From Plutella xylostella (taxonomy: Eukaryota > Arthropoda > Insecta > Lepidoptera > Plutellidae), in assembly GCF_932276165.1 (NCBI RefSeq), contig NC_063999.1:7876501-7940500 (forward strand): 64,000 nt of DNA. Reading direction: 5' to 3'. A program made the translations under genes and the position numbers. A model generated the notes under the pieces. That model had not been told where the DNA came from. It did no database searches and worked only from the letters and a program-made list of their open reading frames with translations. Shown piece by piece: positions 24,801-32,773 of this stretch (the stretch's first letter is position 1; every line of letters begins with the position of its first letter).

Positions 24801-27800
24801 GTCAAGCCATCGGCCATTTTTGTTAGGCACGTTATTAAATTGGGACAAGTTGCAAAGTGCTAGAGTACTAACAAGAAGAGTAGACCTGAAATCAGACGGA
24901 CTTGAGGGTTTCAGTATGTTTGGATCATTAGACATACTATGCCAGGATAGAGTTGGGATATTAAAATCGCCAATTATTAAATTAATATCTGAGGTATGGT
25001 TCTCGAGTAAATTATTTTGTAATTTATTATAAAAAGAAGTTGATTTATCATTGGGCAAGTCAGGGGGGAGGTAACATACACATAGATTGATTTTTGGGCT
25101 GGAGGGGGAGTTGGGTAGGATGGATATCCAGATATCTTCAACATCGCTACTCATACTGTGATGTTGTAATACGTTTAAATGTTTTTGAACAGCAATTAAG
25201 ACGCCTCCGCCATCAGATTTACTGCTACTTGATGTATAACGATCTCTTCTAAACACATTGTATCTGTTGTCAAGGACTTCACCATCAAATACACTACTAT
25301 TCAAATTAGTTTCAGTAAGGCAAATAATATCAAAATTGCTATTTAATATATTAAGGTAAACATCAGTGGTTTTACTTCTTATTCTATTGACATTTTGATA
25401 ATATATGTTGTACATTATAGAAAGTAATATGGACAGAATATATGCATTATAACTACAGAAAATAATGATAACTTATGACTATACTTAATAAAATTAAGCT
25501 AAACTATTTAGGAAGTCCAAGTCTTTCACATACAAAGGGGGAGATATGTCGTCCTTACGCACATAAACACGATTATATTTAACCCACACATATTTGTAGG
25601 ATAGATTTTTGGCCATTTTCCTTGCCGCGGCATGCAGTTCCTTGCATTCCGGAGACACATGTTCAGCCAGGTATATCTGTGTGCTTTCACCTTGAATTCC
25701 GAGATGTGATGAGTTGAGTGGGTTTGAACTATTGGATCTATTAAATCTTTTGTAGGCTGAAATAAAATTTTCTCTCTGTCGTTCGGAAGATAGCGTCAGA
25801 AGAATGTTGCGAGGGCGAGTGCTTGCAGGGTTTAATTTAGCCACTCTCCTTACTGAGCAAATTTCATGATCAGCAACTGATAGGTTCAAATTTTCACACA
25901 GGCTTTTCATCTGCAAGAATAAGTTTTCTGTACGTTTCTCTGGCACACAATGTATTTCTAAGTTGTGACTCCGCGAGGCTCTCTCCAATGTAGCTAGACG
26001 GCGATTAGTAGACAGTAGATCCGATTTCAGAATGTTATTCTCAGTTTCTATCGATTTTATTCGGGCGTTTGCCTGAGTTATATCCTTTTTAAGGTCTGCT
26101 TGCTCTTGGGCCAGGAAGTCCGTTGTATGCGTAAATTCTATTTTAAGTTTTTCAATAGCGGAGTTCATCTCACGGACCACTGCTGCCGTTATATCGCGAG
26201 TAATTGCATTCCTAATACTGTCAAGCTTTTGGTCTAGCTTCGTCTCTAATAGTGCGCTAAATTTATCAATGGTAATAGAGTCCTGCCCTGATTTAGAAGT
26301 CGAGGGTGCTTCCGTTGATATGGGGGACTGGTTTCCGAATGAGGACCGTATAGGTGTTGCATCGTTTCTACGGCGTGTAGTTACACTGCTGGTGCACTTG
26401 TGGCAGTACCATGGCAGGCGTTTTTTGATGTAATTATCTTTATACATTGCTAACGTCATGTTATTGCAACCGTAATGAAAGAAATTTTGGCAGGTTGAAC
26501 ATTGAAGTAATTCATTTTCTGCAATCGGGTGAGTACAGGTAAAACAATTCATTGCGATGTATTTCTCAGATGTATCAATACTCAATTAATTTAAATATAA
26601 AACAAAAAGATGTCCTGTAGTGGGAATTGAACCGTGGTCTCAACCGTGAGGTGCTGGCGCCTTAACGAGTACGCCAAATTACATATGAACGATTGTCGCA
26701 ATTATAACATATGTATCTGCGAAATTGATGTCACCGTAGCCGTTACCCTTTACTTTTCAAGGTCGGTCGTTGCCCGGTCACTGACCAGTGATTTATCACT
26801 CACACAGAAACCGAACGTTTTGAATATAAATTGTTAGAAATAATGCACAAGATAATGAAGCACTTTCACTATTTTTACATAGTTCTTTAGCTGAGTTTAA
26901 GCTGAACTTACTGGTATAACTTTTAATATGTAAATATCACTTTTTATACGTTTATTGAATATTTATGTAGGAGCGTAACGATTTAGATGTTTACTTGATT
27001 GCGCGCGCGCGGGGAGAGGAATAATATGGCATAGATGTTGCTCTTGGCCACGTTTTAACACAATTTGTCAATTTCATACGAAGCGCCTAGCCAACCTTGT
27101 TATTGAGCCTTAGAATAAGTGTTTACTGGCTGACAACAACCATAGACAACAATAAAAAACAAAAGCCGACTACTCACGCTCGACCTCATGGCTGTTCCTC
27201 AGGTGACCCCTGATCTGTTCGTTGACGTAGTTGTTGCTCTTGGGCACGTTGAGGGCGCTCCGTATGCCCACGGAGGAGTTGTCCAGGTGGCCGGGCCCGA
27301 TCTTGGGCACGTGGCTCGAGCAGTACACTTCCTTGTCTTCCGTCCAGTGCTGGTTGTTGTAGTATGTCTGTGGGGTGAAGAGATGGTGTTTAGCTGTATG
27401 TAGCTGTAGGCCTCTAGGTACCTATGAAAAAATTATAGAGCATAAGTTATTACCCGTGACTAAGAGAGTCTGAGCTTCTTTCGTTTGATTTAGTTTTCCT
27501 GCCTTTCCGTGGGATTTCTGCCATTTTTAGCAAGCTTCTCATGTTAATAAACAACCTTTTAAACAACATAAAAAGTTCCGTACGTTTTTGCATTGTAACT
27601 TAATCGCCGTGACCTAGAGAAATAAGTAAGTATTAATTTTTCAATTTCTTCCTGAGCTTTGGACATTGGATATTTAAATACGAATTTGAAAATTTGGGTT
27701 ATTGTGTTGTTTTGGGTAGGCATTATGGCTGAATTACTATTTACATTACTATTCACAAATTTATAATTTTTATTCGAAAATATGTTTAAAATTTTAAGTT

Positions 27801-29505
27801 TACGAGTGAATGATCGATAAAAGAGTTACCATGATTATGTTACATGTAATTGTATTGTGTGCTGTAGACCAGTGACCCGGTAAATAAATGATAATTTCCG
27901 GTCCATAGTCCACCAACTGCATTCAGCTTTATTGGTATAAAAACTATTCAATAAAGCTCTTTTGTCACACCAAACTGTTCAATTCGTCAATCTGATGATA
28001 ATATAGACATGGTATGAACTAAGTACCTACGAGTGAGTAGCCATTAGAACATTTATATAGTGATTAAACTGCGGTTAGTCGAAAGTATCGGTTAATAAAA
28101 AGAAAGATAGGAAAATGGAAAATTCGCAAAAAAATATAAAGTTTCAGAATTTGGACTCTACAAATCGAAAAACTGAAACCACTGTTGTTGTGATGTGATG
28201 ACCACATAAACTCAACTACAATACGAGTAAATATGAGACAATAATTCGATATATATGGTTTGCGCAGGTCTGATTAAATGAAACAATAAATGCAGCACGT
28301 ATCTGGTCGGTGGATCTGCGTGACTCACGCGCGTGTGGCTCAGTTAGTTTATGGTGCGTATAGTCTGTGTCACATTGTACGTTTTAATTCATATTTTTTT
28401 TGTTTTGAGAATCTCTCATTTTATATTTTGTTTGAGGTCTGAAATGCTCTTACTTTTATGTAACTTGGCTTGGTCGTCAACAAATACTCGTAACAACAGT
28501 TTTTTCGGACTCATGACTTTCTGAGGCTTCTCGTTCGTAGTCAAGTTTTTGATAACTTGGGTTTAGGGTGTAGGTAAGTACGTCTTTGAATAGAAACCAA
28601 AACTTCGATTAAGTACCTATCATTGTAATGATTCTATCCAAATCTAAATCTAAATTTAGCCACACTACCACCCGCTGTTTACGAACCTAAACCATAGTGT
28701 CACGTTTTCTTTAAGGTAGGTCTTTCTGTAGCACAATTCGGCAGTACCCAGGCTGCAGACGAGGCCGCTCAAATGCCATGCTCCTCGTGACACCACGAAG
28801 GTCGAGCTCTGACAACTCTTTACTCGATCAACTTACATCGTTACTTGTGTACTTAATTTAACTGAGTGTACTTTACAAGGAGCCAAAATGGTGTGTTTTA
28901 AAAAAAACTTTTTTGGTTCGGAATTCGGATAATAAGTTTTTTTTAATTAGATATCGACGTTCTGCAAAATTTCATAATCATAACGGCCTTGCTCTTTTGT
29001 TAAACTGCACTATGCAAAATGAATGGTGAATGGATACTTTTTTTTTTAAATCGAGCGTAGGTAGAATATTGTATTTTACACGTTTTCGGCAATAGATGAA
29101 GGACTAAACTTGTTTTTTTATTGCATTGTGACAGATGTAGACACGCGTGGAACATATCGTATCTTCTCTATGGTAGATATAAATATTGATTTTGGCTAGC
29201 GTAAGTACTTTCAATATTTGAACACATAATATTTCGTATCGGTTGTAGATAAAATGGTGTAAGAAATCCTTTAAACAAACACATATGAAAAGCACCAAAG
29301 GTTTACTTAAAAGTTAACACTCACAAACATTATAGATTAGAGAAAGAAAACTCACCTTTAAAGTCAATTTAGTGCCGCAAACAGCGCATTTGAAGCAGCC
29401 ACTGTGGAAGAAGGTGAAGTCCTTCAGTGGACCCACCCGGTCAACCTGGTACACTATCTCGTTGCACCTAAAACAGGTGCTCTCGTAGAAGTTCGGCCGA
29501 TACAT
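12659..29505 (-). CDS. Hil: LIM-domain protein, hillarin-like (5' part; partial)
   Basis: Three minus-strand exons (29356-29505, 27178-27367, 12659-12846) join with matching phases (0, then 1) into 176 residues starting at ATG 29505. Residues 11-69 form one complete LIM domain: C11, C14, H34, C37 for the first zinc and C40, C43, C66, H69 for the second. The run MYRPNFYESTC, the linker SSHVPKIGPGHLD and VNEQIRG fit my memory of insect hillarin, which pairs an N-terminal LIM domain with a transglutaminase-like/KY domain and binds septins and the cortical cytoskeleton. That second domain would be encoded left of the window. The third exon adds a Ser/Ala/Pro-rich stretch and a charged helix-like segment ending DCYL. 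Seen: the LIM domain and the splicing. Inferred: orthology; another single-LIM protein is the alternative. Confidence 0.72.
13051..13148 (-). pseudogene. partial copy of Hil exon 3 (5' half with acceptor)
   Basis: The segment repeats the first half of exon 3 about 300 bases upstream of it in gene direction. It has its own acceptor-like CCGCTCCAG and the same phase, reads SPTRQSNGSAAASPPRDVS and ADFAY, then runs into unrelated sequence and stops at TAA (13053-13051). The 3' half and donor are missing. A still smaller fragment of the exon border (GCGACACTGCAGTACAATAC, about 13024-13043) lies between the two. It could be a dead duplicate or an alternative last exon giving a short LIM-only protein. 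Confidence 0.65.
13149..14309. other. Hil intron; no exon seen
   Basis: It contains a one-sided MITE end at about 13178 (ACAGGGTGTTTCAAAAAGAG with ACTAAGCCGAA) and otherwise AT-rich intron sequence. Confidence 0.45.
14310..15045. repeat. composite repeat locus 2: degenerate inverted arms around one GC-rich core
   Basis: The left arm (about 14310-14510) consists of about a dozen 14-17 base variants of a theme like TATGGCATAAATCTCGT (also TTGGTCAAAGTCTCGT, TAGCCTAATAATGGTA). The right arm (about 14860-15045) is built of the reverse-complement theme (CGAAATGAGTTTTGGTC, AATAAAGATTATGCCAGA). In between, about 14579-14692 is the same GC-rich core as at 951-1457 but on the opposite strand: GCTCCGCTCCG words, then TGTGCACCTAACACGCTCCT and GCTTTGCTCGTCGTCGCACC. 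No open frame of recognisable type is seen. Confidence 0.6.
15046..15918. other. Hil intron; no exon seen
   Basis: AT-rich; no repeat boundary or exon recognised. Confidence 0.4.
15919..16410 (-). pseudogene. Tc1-like transposase, C-terminal remnant
   Basis: The element's right end (minus-strand sense) is the inverted-repeat-like CAGTATTGTGCAAATTAATG at 15919. The coding remnant runs on the minus strand from about 16354 to a TAA at 16016-16014. It keeps the DDE-domain signature GWPENSPALNPIENKWAIVK (WP-x-SP-x-LNPIE-x-W), then after a frameshift MPKRVEEVIKAREDTF, the usual Tc1 C-terminus. The N-terminal DNA-binding part, the first catalytic Asp and the left repeat are missing. It is a dead cut-and-paste transposon in a Hil intron. 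Confidence 0.8.
16411..18489. other. Hil intron; no exon seen
   Basis: At about 17568-17640 a tRNA-derived fossil is suggested on the minus strand by CCCGGGTTCGATTTCCGG (B-box-like) preceded by GGTGGTAGAGGCGCC. No intact tRNA can be folded from it. The rest is AT-rich. Confidence 0.4.
18490..19575. repeat. composite repeat locus 3: GAGCGACT / AGTCGCTC inverted arms
   Basis: The left arm (about 18490-18780) repeats words such as GAGTGACTG, GTGAGCGACTG, TGAGCAGC, TGAGCGACC and CGAGTGTC. The right arm (about 19265-19575) repeats their complements: TTCGCTAAG, CAGTCGCTCACTTAG, AAGTCGCTCG, CGCTTACTC, CCGCTCAAG, TTCGCTCG. Spacing is irregular, near 15-30 bases. The centre differs from loci 1 and 2 but has its own GC-rich patch (about 19074-19138, CACCCCACCCCCATTCG). 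The layout is like the other two loci, but homology is not shown. Confidence 0.4.
19576..20520. other. Hil intron; no exon seen
   Basis: No domain is recognised in the short frames at 19904-20116 or 20178-20468. Confidence 0.4.
20521..20990. repeat. GC-rich block of unknown origin
   Basis: Roughly 400 bases of balanced base composition sit in AT-rich intron. Frames of 60-180 codons are open on both strands (for example 20430-20975 plus and 20612-20920 minus), with no recognisable motif and with Arg/Ser-rich readings, as happens in GC-rich noncoding DNA. It is most likely a fragment of a transposable element or its untranslated leader. Confidence 0.35.
20991..21928. other. Hil intron; no exon seen
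   Basis: AT-rich; nothing recognised apart from the start of the duplicated exon-border unit at its right end. Confidence 0.4.
21929..22096 (-). pseudogene. decayed copy of Hil exon 2, 3' half (copy C)
   Basis: The block runs from TAGCCAACC through intron-like text (GACAACCATAGACAACA) into an exon-2-like stretch. On the minus strand it reads VPESTFLVNEQIRGHLRNRHEVE in pieces (VNEQIRGHLRN intact) and keeps the donor GTGAGTAG. There is no acceptor and the LIM cysteines are absent, so it cannot act as a normal internal exon. It is the most diverged of three tandem units C, B and the real exon. Confidence 0.75.
22115..22262 (-). pseudogene. decayed copy of Hil exon 2, 3' half (copy B), split by a LINE
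   Basis: It begins GCCTAGCCAACCTTGTAACT, as in the real exon's downstream intron at about 27087, and carries the exon text AACGAACAGATCAGGAGACA on the minus strand. Its donor is changed from GTGAGT to ATGAGT. The copy breaks at CATAGAT (22256-22262) and resumes at CATAGATGTTGCTCTTGG (27030-27050). If the LINE is ignored, the reading frame across the break is still open and Hil-like (VAKSNIYVNEQ). The rest of the copy therefore lies 4.77 kb away. Confidence 0.8.
22548..25415 (-). CDS. non-LTR retrotransposon ORF2: endonuclease and reverse transcriptase
   Basis: 955 codons with no internal stop. It makes and inserts new element copies by nicking target DNA and priming reverse transcription there. 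The N-terminal apurinic-type endonuclease (about residues 1-240) shows QNVNRIRSK, LTETNLN, GGGVLIAV, GDFNIPTLSW and, where the family has SDH, VDRHHPPLL. The central RT has YRPISILSC, YTDFKKAFDKVNH (first Asp), SGVPQGSHLGPLFFIVFIND and LLYADDLKVF (catalytic YADD). The C-terminal thumb-like region runs to FKRQVRMLKFDTE. No RNase H domain is seen. The length is normal for the group, and the initiating ATG sits just after ORF1. Confidence 0.93.
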   Translation of the reverse strand: MYNIYYQNVNRIRSKTTDVYLNILNSNFDIICLTETNLNSSVFDGEVLDNRYNVFRRDRYTSSSSKSDGGGVLIAVQKHLNVLQHHSMSSDVEDIWISILPNSPSSPKINLCVCYLPPDLPNDKSTSFYNKLQNNLLENHTSDINLIIGDFNIPTLSWHSMSNDPNILKPSSPSDFRSTLLVSTLALCNLSQFNNVPNKNGRWLDLVLSNKQSIAVTETDPISRVDRHHPPLLIELDNSSLSSKGIKTKKRLRLNFEKADYVKIRHELTAVDWSVVLSDDDIDLAVESFYEELHNIIIKHVPLSKDDSHIYPVWFSPPLKHCLNEKLKYHKRFKKFGNPRDYDTYAMLRTRSKTLMKSCYKSFISSTEASLEGNTKSFWRFINNRKGKKTIPSSMSLGGKTASDSQGITELLSEYFASVFEKPSSPTQQFQLDNMVNDSLSKIILSEDEVIRKIKSLDTNKGAGPDKIPAKFIKNCCDQLSYPLTLLFNRSLETGVFPSCWKLAHVVPIHKAGDNTNCENYRPISILSCIAKLFESLVYNFFFSHIKPLLSEHQHGFVKGKSISSNLLEYKNYLCTAFSRRGQVDSIYTDFKKAFDKVNHSLLCMKLSCYGVHGSLLRWVESYLHKRSQLVAIGGYQSSPVLIDSGVPQGSHLGPLFFIVFINDLIHRLSCRCLLYADDLKVFHSIETDNDCALLQRDADAISEWCHANNMYLNVSKCFIITFTNKKAYIKNKYKLEGQVLERKTVAKDLGILFDQKLTFRDHYDHIINKAYGMLGFVVRSTKGFKNPNSFIYLYNALIRSVLEYGSIIWSPHYAVHSERIEGVQKKMLRILSFKSGYGRSLISYTQRLGQFNVTPLYVRRMHQDLLYLHKIIHSVIDSPTLLSLINFNTKPNPRHPKPFHLQSYKNNISFFNPIARMCRLYNDYASTKDSVVDVFDPKVIRFKRQVRMLKFDTE
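25494..26585 (-). CDS. non-LTR retrotransposon ORF1: PHD-like zinc finger, coiled coil, FP-type C-terminus
   Basis: 363 codons. Residues about 14-64 form a PHD-like zinc finger (CFTC, LLQCSTCQNFFHYGC, WYCHKC). About 115-210 is a helical, heptad-like stretch with many Leu/Glu/Lys (LETKLDQKLDSIRN, LKKDITQANARIKSIE), likely a trimerising coiled coil. From about 210 on, SHNLEIHCVPEK, RVAKLNPASTRPRNILLTL and YKYVWVKYNRVYVRKDD resemble the C-terminal domain shared by moth LINE ORF1 proteins and the baculovirus FP family. The protein should bind the element RNA. The start lies 44 bases downstream of the tRNA-like segment's edge. Confidence 0.88.
   Translation of the reverse strand: MSIDTSEKYIAMNCFTCTHPIAENELLQCSTCQNFFHYGCNNMTLAMYKDNYIKKRLPWYCHKCTSSVTTRRRNDATPIRSSFGNQSPISTEAPSTSKSGQDSITIDKFSALLETKLDQKLDSIRNAITRDITAAVVREMNSAIEKLKIEFTHTTDFLAQEQADLKKDITQANARIKSIETENNILKSDLLSTNRRLATLERASRSHNLEIHCVPEKRTENLFLQMKSLCENLNLSVADHEICSVRRVAKLNPASTRPRNILLTLSSERQRENFISAYKRFNRSNSSNPLNSSHLGIQGESTQIYLAEHVSPECKELHAAARKMAKNLSYKYVWVKYNRVYVRKDDISPPLYVKDLDFLNSLA
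26613..26683 (-). promoter_or_regulatory. tRNA-like segment with A and B boxes in the LINE leader
   Basis: On the minus strand TGGCGTACTCG (26676-26666) fits a Pol III A box except for one base, and GGTTCAATTCC (26633-26623) fits the B box fully. The 43-base offset between them is that of a real tRNA gene. The T-stem does not pair well, so this is a tRNA-derived relic, not a tRNA gene. It lies directly before ORF1 inside the retroelement leader. Confidence 0.55.
27178..27367 (-). CDS. Hil: Hil coding exon 2 (second LIM half and linker)
   Basis: 190 bases between the acceptor (CACCCCACAG) and the donor (GTCGAGC then GTGAGTAG). It encodes TYYNNQHWTEDKEVYCSSH, completing the LIM domain, then a linker with the runs GPGHLDNSSVGIR and VNEQIRGHLRNSHEVE. 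It ends in phase 1. Decayed copies of its 3' half lie downstream (in gene direction) at 22115-22262 and 21929-22096. Confidence 0.88.
27368..29355. other. Hil intron 1; no further exon seen
   Basis: AT-rich intron between LIM exons 1 and 2; no repeat with clear ends was recognised. Confidence 0.5.
29356..29505 (-). CDS. Hil: Hil coding exon 1 (start codon, first LIM half)
   Basis: 150 bases, 50 codons, from ATG at 29505-29503 to the donor (TTTAAAG then GTGAGTTTTC on the minus strand). It encodes MYRPNFYESTCFRC and the run to GTKLTLK, including all four first-zinc ligands and two of the second. This ATG was chosen because it opens the conserved N-terminus; an acceptor lies about 150 bases upstream. 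Confidence 0.85.
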
Positions 29506-29655
29506 GTTCCGGCTTGTAACACTATCACCTCATTTCTAAACGTCACTGCACAACTGTCACTGTAAACGTCACTTCAGTATGAAACCTCTTTGCGTCGTCC
29601 ACAGAGGATTAAAACACTGCGTTAGCACTGGCCACTTACACCTTTTTAGTAAAAA
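29506..29655 (-). other. Hil: Hil 5' untranslated part of exon 1, with a strong acceptor upstream
   Basis: Upstream of the ATG the minus strand carries TTTTTTTCTTACCAG ending at 29656, an excellent acceptor. The first coding exon therefore probably starts at 29655 with about 150 bases of leader, and at least one noncoding exon lies further right. Confidence 0.5.
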
Positions 29656-31278
29656 CTGGTAAGAAAAAAACACATGTTGTTGCTCGCTCTGAAAAGAAGA
29701 AACTGTAGAAATTAATAATTGGAAAACAAGAATCGTTCGAAAGCTTATTAAATCTACGAAACTAAGAATTAAGCCGGCGAGTCACGCGATTTTAGAATTA
29801 TCATCGTTGAATATCTTCTGGCGCCGTGTTTTTGTGTTTTAGGTTAACGTTTGCAGTAGAGTTTTGGTTAGGTATGTTTGCAGAGTTGGATGTAGCTCAT
29901 TGTCTTATATATTACTAGCTTATGTAGCTAGATAGGTATTGGGATACCTATTTCATCATAGTTTAAACTACATTTATTTTGAGTTCGAGCAGCTTGAAAA
30001 CATCTGACAGTCGGGTTGATTACCCGAAAACTCTCAACACATCTTGTGTTGGGGTCCATCAACCCGCACTAGGCCTAACCCTACCTTCATTGGAAGGAAA
30101 CTCGAGGCCCAGTAGTTAGTTAAATGAATAATATTTATGTAGTTATAGCTATGTATAGCCAATGTACTTAACACACAGTTAAGTGGTTTTGAGTGTTTCT
30201 GAGGATGCGGGCTTATCGATTATGCAAACTAAAACTCATAAAAGTATAAGAAAAAGATAATAACCCAGTGTTTTAGCGTATTTTCTTTGATGTTTGTCTA
30301 AGAGTGCTGTTTCAAGCAATTATAGTGGTATGGCTATTAACGGAATGAAGGTTTTAATATTGGTATGTAGAGAGGATATCAAGATAAATAAAAAAGCTAG
30401 TAAATTCAATATGCTTGATTTAAAAATATACTGTAAAAGTAATATAAATATTGGACTGCCGGCTGGACATAGGCCTTTGACTGATAAAAATGATCTGTTC
30501 AAATAGAACCCATAAAAAGGTATATAAAATACGCGCATTACATGTAGAAAATGAATTTCGCAATGTATTTAAACTACAAAGTAAACAATAAGTATGATGA
30601 ACACTTGAAACAGCTGTTTCTAGATACGAGTATACCTACTACAAGTTATATGTACGGCTATTTACCCAGTATTATTATTTAAATTTGTTACCAACAATAG
30701 GTACTTACTTACATTTCTTTTTAGCCACTATAAAGAGAATAAGTAGTTTTTTAAATATTTTTTGACCAATTCCATGTGAGTCAAGATTATTATACTTACC
30801 TCAAATCTAAATACAACTAGGCAACAAGTAGGTATTAATGATTTTTATACCTACTATAAAAATAGTTATTATAAGATGTTTTAAATGAAGTACTTTAATC
30901 ATTAAGTTTCATAATAATTATATTGTGTAAATATATATTATTATTTATTAGCAACAAAATAAATAAATTTTACCGCTAGACTACTATACCAACCTACTAC
31001 TTACTGTTTTCACGTTTTCTAAACATACATACCTAGGTATATGAAAGGAGAAAATATTAGAGCAGCTTCCTACAAACAGACAGACAGAACGGACAACAGG
31101 TGATCATTATATTGGCACGTTCCAATAGTTGCGTCCACTGTTGGTCGCCGGTCGAAGTTACGGACTTTAGAGATCAGAAAATTAAAACTATGAGAGAAAA
31201 ATAATACATTTTGTGACTGTATAAAATATTATAAGGGGTTGGCAAGGAGGTAGGTATCTCCTCTGGGTCTTATAATCT
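29656..31278. other. no coding exon; likely Hil 5' intron
   Basis: A repeat fragment at about 30030-30120 (GCACTAGGCCTAACCCTACC, GGAAGGAAACTCGAGGCCCA) is related to those at about 41034-41130 and 56950-57016. The rest is AT-rich. Confidence 0.4.
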
Positions 31279-31402
31279 ACACACACGGGAATTGAAAAGG
31301 TTCCACTGAGAAATTACACAAAATTACTCCTAAACGGAAAAGGCTAGCTTAATGACGCCTCGCCTTCTGCAAAATTTAAGTACATTTAACAGAGCATCAG
31401 GA
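31279..31402 (+). mobile_element. MITE, CACTCACGGGCAAT family, truncated copy
   Basis: It starts ACACACGGGAATTGAAAAGG, continues TTCCACTGAGAAATTACACA and AAACGGAAAAGGCTAGC, and stops after AACAGAGCATCAGG. The right half is missing. Confidence 0.65.
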
Positions 31403-32084
31403 GTAGTTAAGTACATTTTTCAGAGGGTCATTCTGAACAATCATTGTACTCCGTTTTTTGAAAATTGAAAATTCATGAATGAAATATCCGCTCACCATAG
31501 TCACTTAACCAATAAAGATAAGAAAAAAGAACTATATTTATAGCAAGTATACAATAAAACGAGGAATACAATTTAACTGTGACACAGGGTCATACATTTC
31601 AGATTTTACTTTGACTATATTAATCTATTTTGGTTCTTTTGCTACCAACCGTCAAGGACCATGAAGGAAAACTACTAACCACTAAGCTTTAATGTTTTTT
31701 GCTGAGAAGAAACCTTAGTACTTGACTTGAGCCAAACACTTTGCCTACGGCGATCTAATAAACAGCCACGCACCATTTATATATACTTATTGTACATGAA
31801 TAAACTATAGGCAAGTATACCAGAACGTATAACAACCGTATTGTGAAATTACCACTTCGGAATAGCCTTTGTCGGCTTTCTGACAGGCTTATTGTCCAAA
31901 GCGATTTCTGTAGCACCTAATCAAAGTTTCTCCACGGGCACGAATTTGTGTATTCATGTTTTATAAGTGTGGTTACTTGTGTTTTTTACCTACCTACCGA
32001 CTTATTTAGTTTAGTTGTCTACGTGAATGCAAAAAATAAACTTATAATATTAAAATATTCAAAATGTAATTATGAGGTTTTATA
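31403..32084. other. no gene seen
   Basis: It starts with AGAGGGTCATTCTGAACAA, a motif also present at about 2440, suggesting a shared repeat fragment; otherwise AT-rich. Confidence 0.35.
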
Positions 32085-32348
32085 CACTCACGGGCAATGA
32101 AATAGTTCCACTCACAAAATGTCTACCCCAAACCCCAAACGACCCCAATTTTTCATACCTTCAATTTAAAATTTGAACAAAATATTACTGTTTTTAATGT
32201 TATGTTAATACCCTGATGCTCTATTAAATGTACTTTAATGTTGCAGAAGGCGTAATTAAACTAGCCTTTTCAGTTTAGATGTAAATTGGTGTTTTTCTCA
32301 GTGGAACCTTTTCATTGCCCGTGAGTGTCGAGTACACTCACGGGCAAC
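32085..32348 (-). mobile_element. MITE, CACTCACGGGCAAT family, full copy plus the start of another
   Basis: The full copy is 32085-32328 (CACTCACGGGCAATGAAATA to TTCATTGCCCGTGAGTGT), in the same orientation as 6625-6855. Six bases later a second CACTCACGGGCAAC (32335-32348) begins and is not continued, as if one element had lost its body or two were inserted side by side. Confidence 0.7.
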
Positions 32349-32399
32349 ATTTTAAAGGGGAAGGTATTGCCACACGACAGTTCATAAGAAAACCTTTTA

Positions 32400-32592
32400 C
32401 TAAGTAGCAAATTTATGAGAGGCAACTTTAGTCTAGTTAAATATAATGTGTTTTTTAAGCTCACCATAAAAAAACGTAGTCTATTGTTTGCTAAATTCGT
32501 GCATAATTACGTGGGTAGTAAAATAGCGCCAGGAGGGTCACTCTACTTTACGAAAAAACGCTTGAAAAGCTGCTGCGCTAACTACGACTCTA
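32400..32592. repeat. repeat fragment shared with 35400-35720
   Basis: GAGGGTCACTCTACTTTACG and GCTGCTGCGCTAACTACGAC here match, with changes, AGGGGTCACTCTATATAAAG and GCTGCTGCTCAAGCCACGAC near 35537-35595. It hosts the SINE that follows. Confidence 0.5.
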
Positions 32593-32773
32593 CTAGGAGC
32601 GGTGGTAGCTCAGTCGGGTAAGCGCCCGCTTCTCACAAGGAAATTCTTGGTGGGAAATGGTCCAAGCTTAGGAAGGCAGTTTAGACCTTGGGGATATGCA
32701 CAAAGGTTCCACTCGAGAGAGCCTGGTGCAGGTATTTACAGCCCCACAGAGAATAGAATAGAATAGAATAACG
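32593..32773 (+). mobile_element. tRNA-derived SINE with 9-base target duplication
   Basis: The head GGAGCGGTGGTAGCTCAGTC with GTAAGCGCCCGCTTCTC is tRNA-like (A box present; B box lost by deletion). The body GAAATGGTCCAAGCTTAGGA and TCCACTCGAGAGAGCCTGGT leads to the tail AGAATAGAATAGAATAGAAT. ACGACTCTA flanks it on both sides (32584-32592 and 32774-32782). A second copy without the head lies at about 45167-45296. Confidence 0.75.

Larger units (their letters stand above)
22263..27029 (-). mobile_element. full-length CR1/Jockey-type non-LTR retrotransposon, apparently intact
   Basis: A 4767-base element on the minus strand: a 5' leader of about 444 bases (26586-27029), ORF1 (25494-26585), 78 bases, ORF2 (22548-25415), and a 3' tail of ATTT units (22263-22280, AAAT in element sense). 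It is flanked by CATAGAT on both sides (22256-22262 and 27030-27036), a 7-base target duplication that sits in copy B of Hil exon 2. Both frames are uninterrupted, so insertion was probably recent. The clade is judged from the PHD-type ORF1 plus endonuclease/RT ORF2. It could be CR1, Kiri or a related Jockey-group family; phylogeny is needed to decide. Confidence 0.88.

Noticed and set aside
29314..29355. Hil exon 1 reading on past LTLK to a stop
   Set aside because: The GTGAG donor and the in-frame continuation in exon 2 (completing the LIM ligands) show this part is intron.
32597..32640. tRNA gene start (GGTGGTAGCTCAGTCGG)
   Set aside because: The second half of a tRNA is missing; it is a SINE head.
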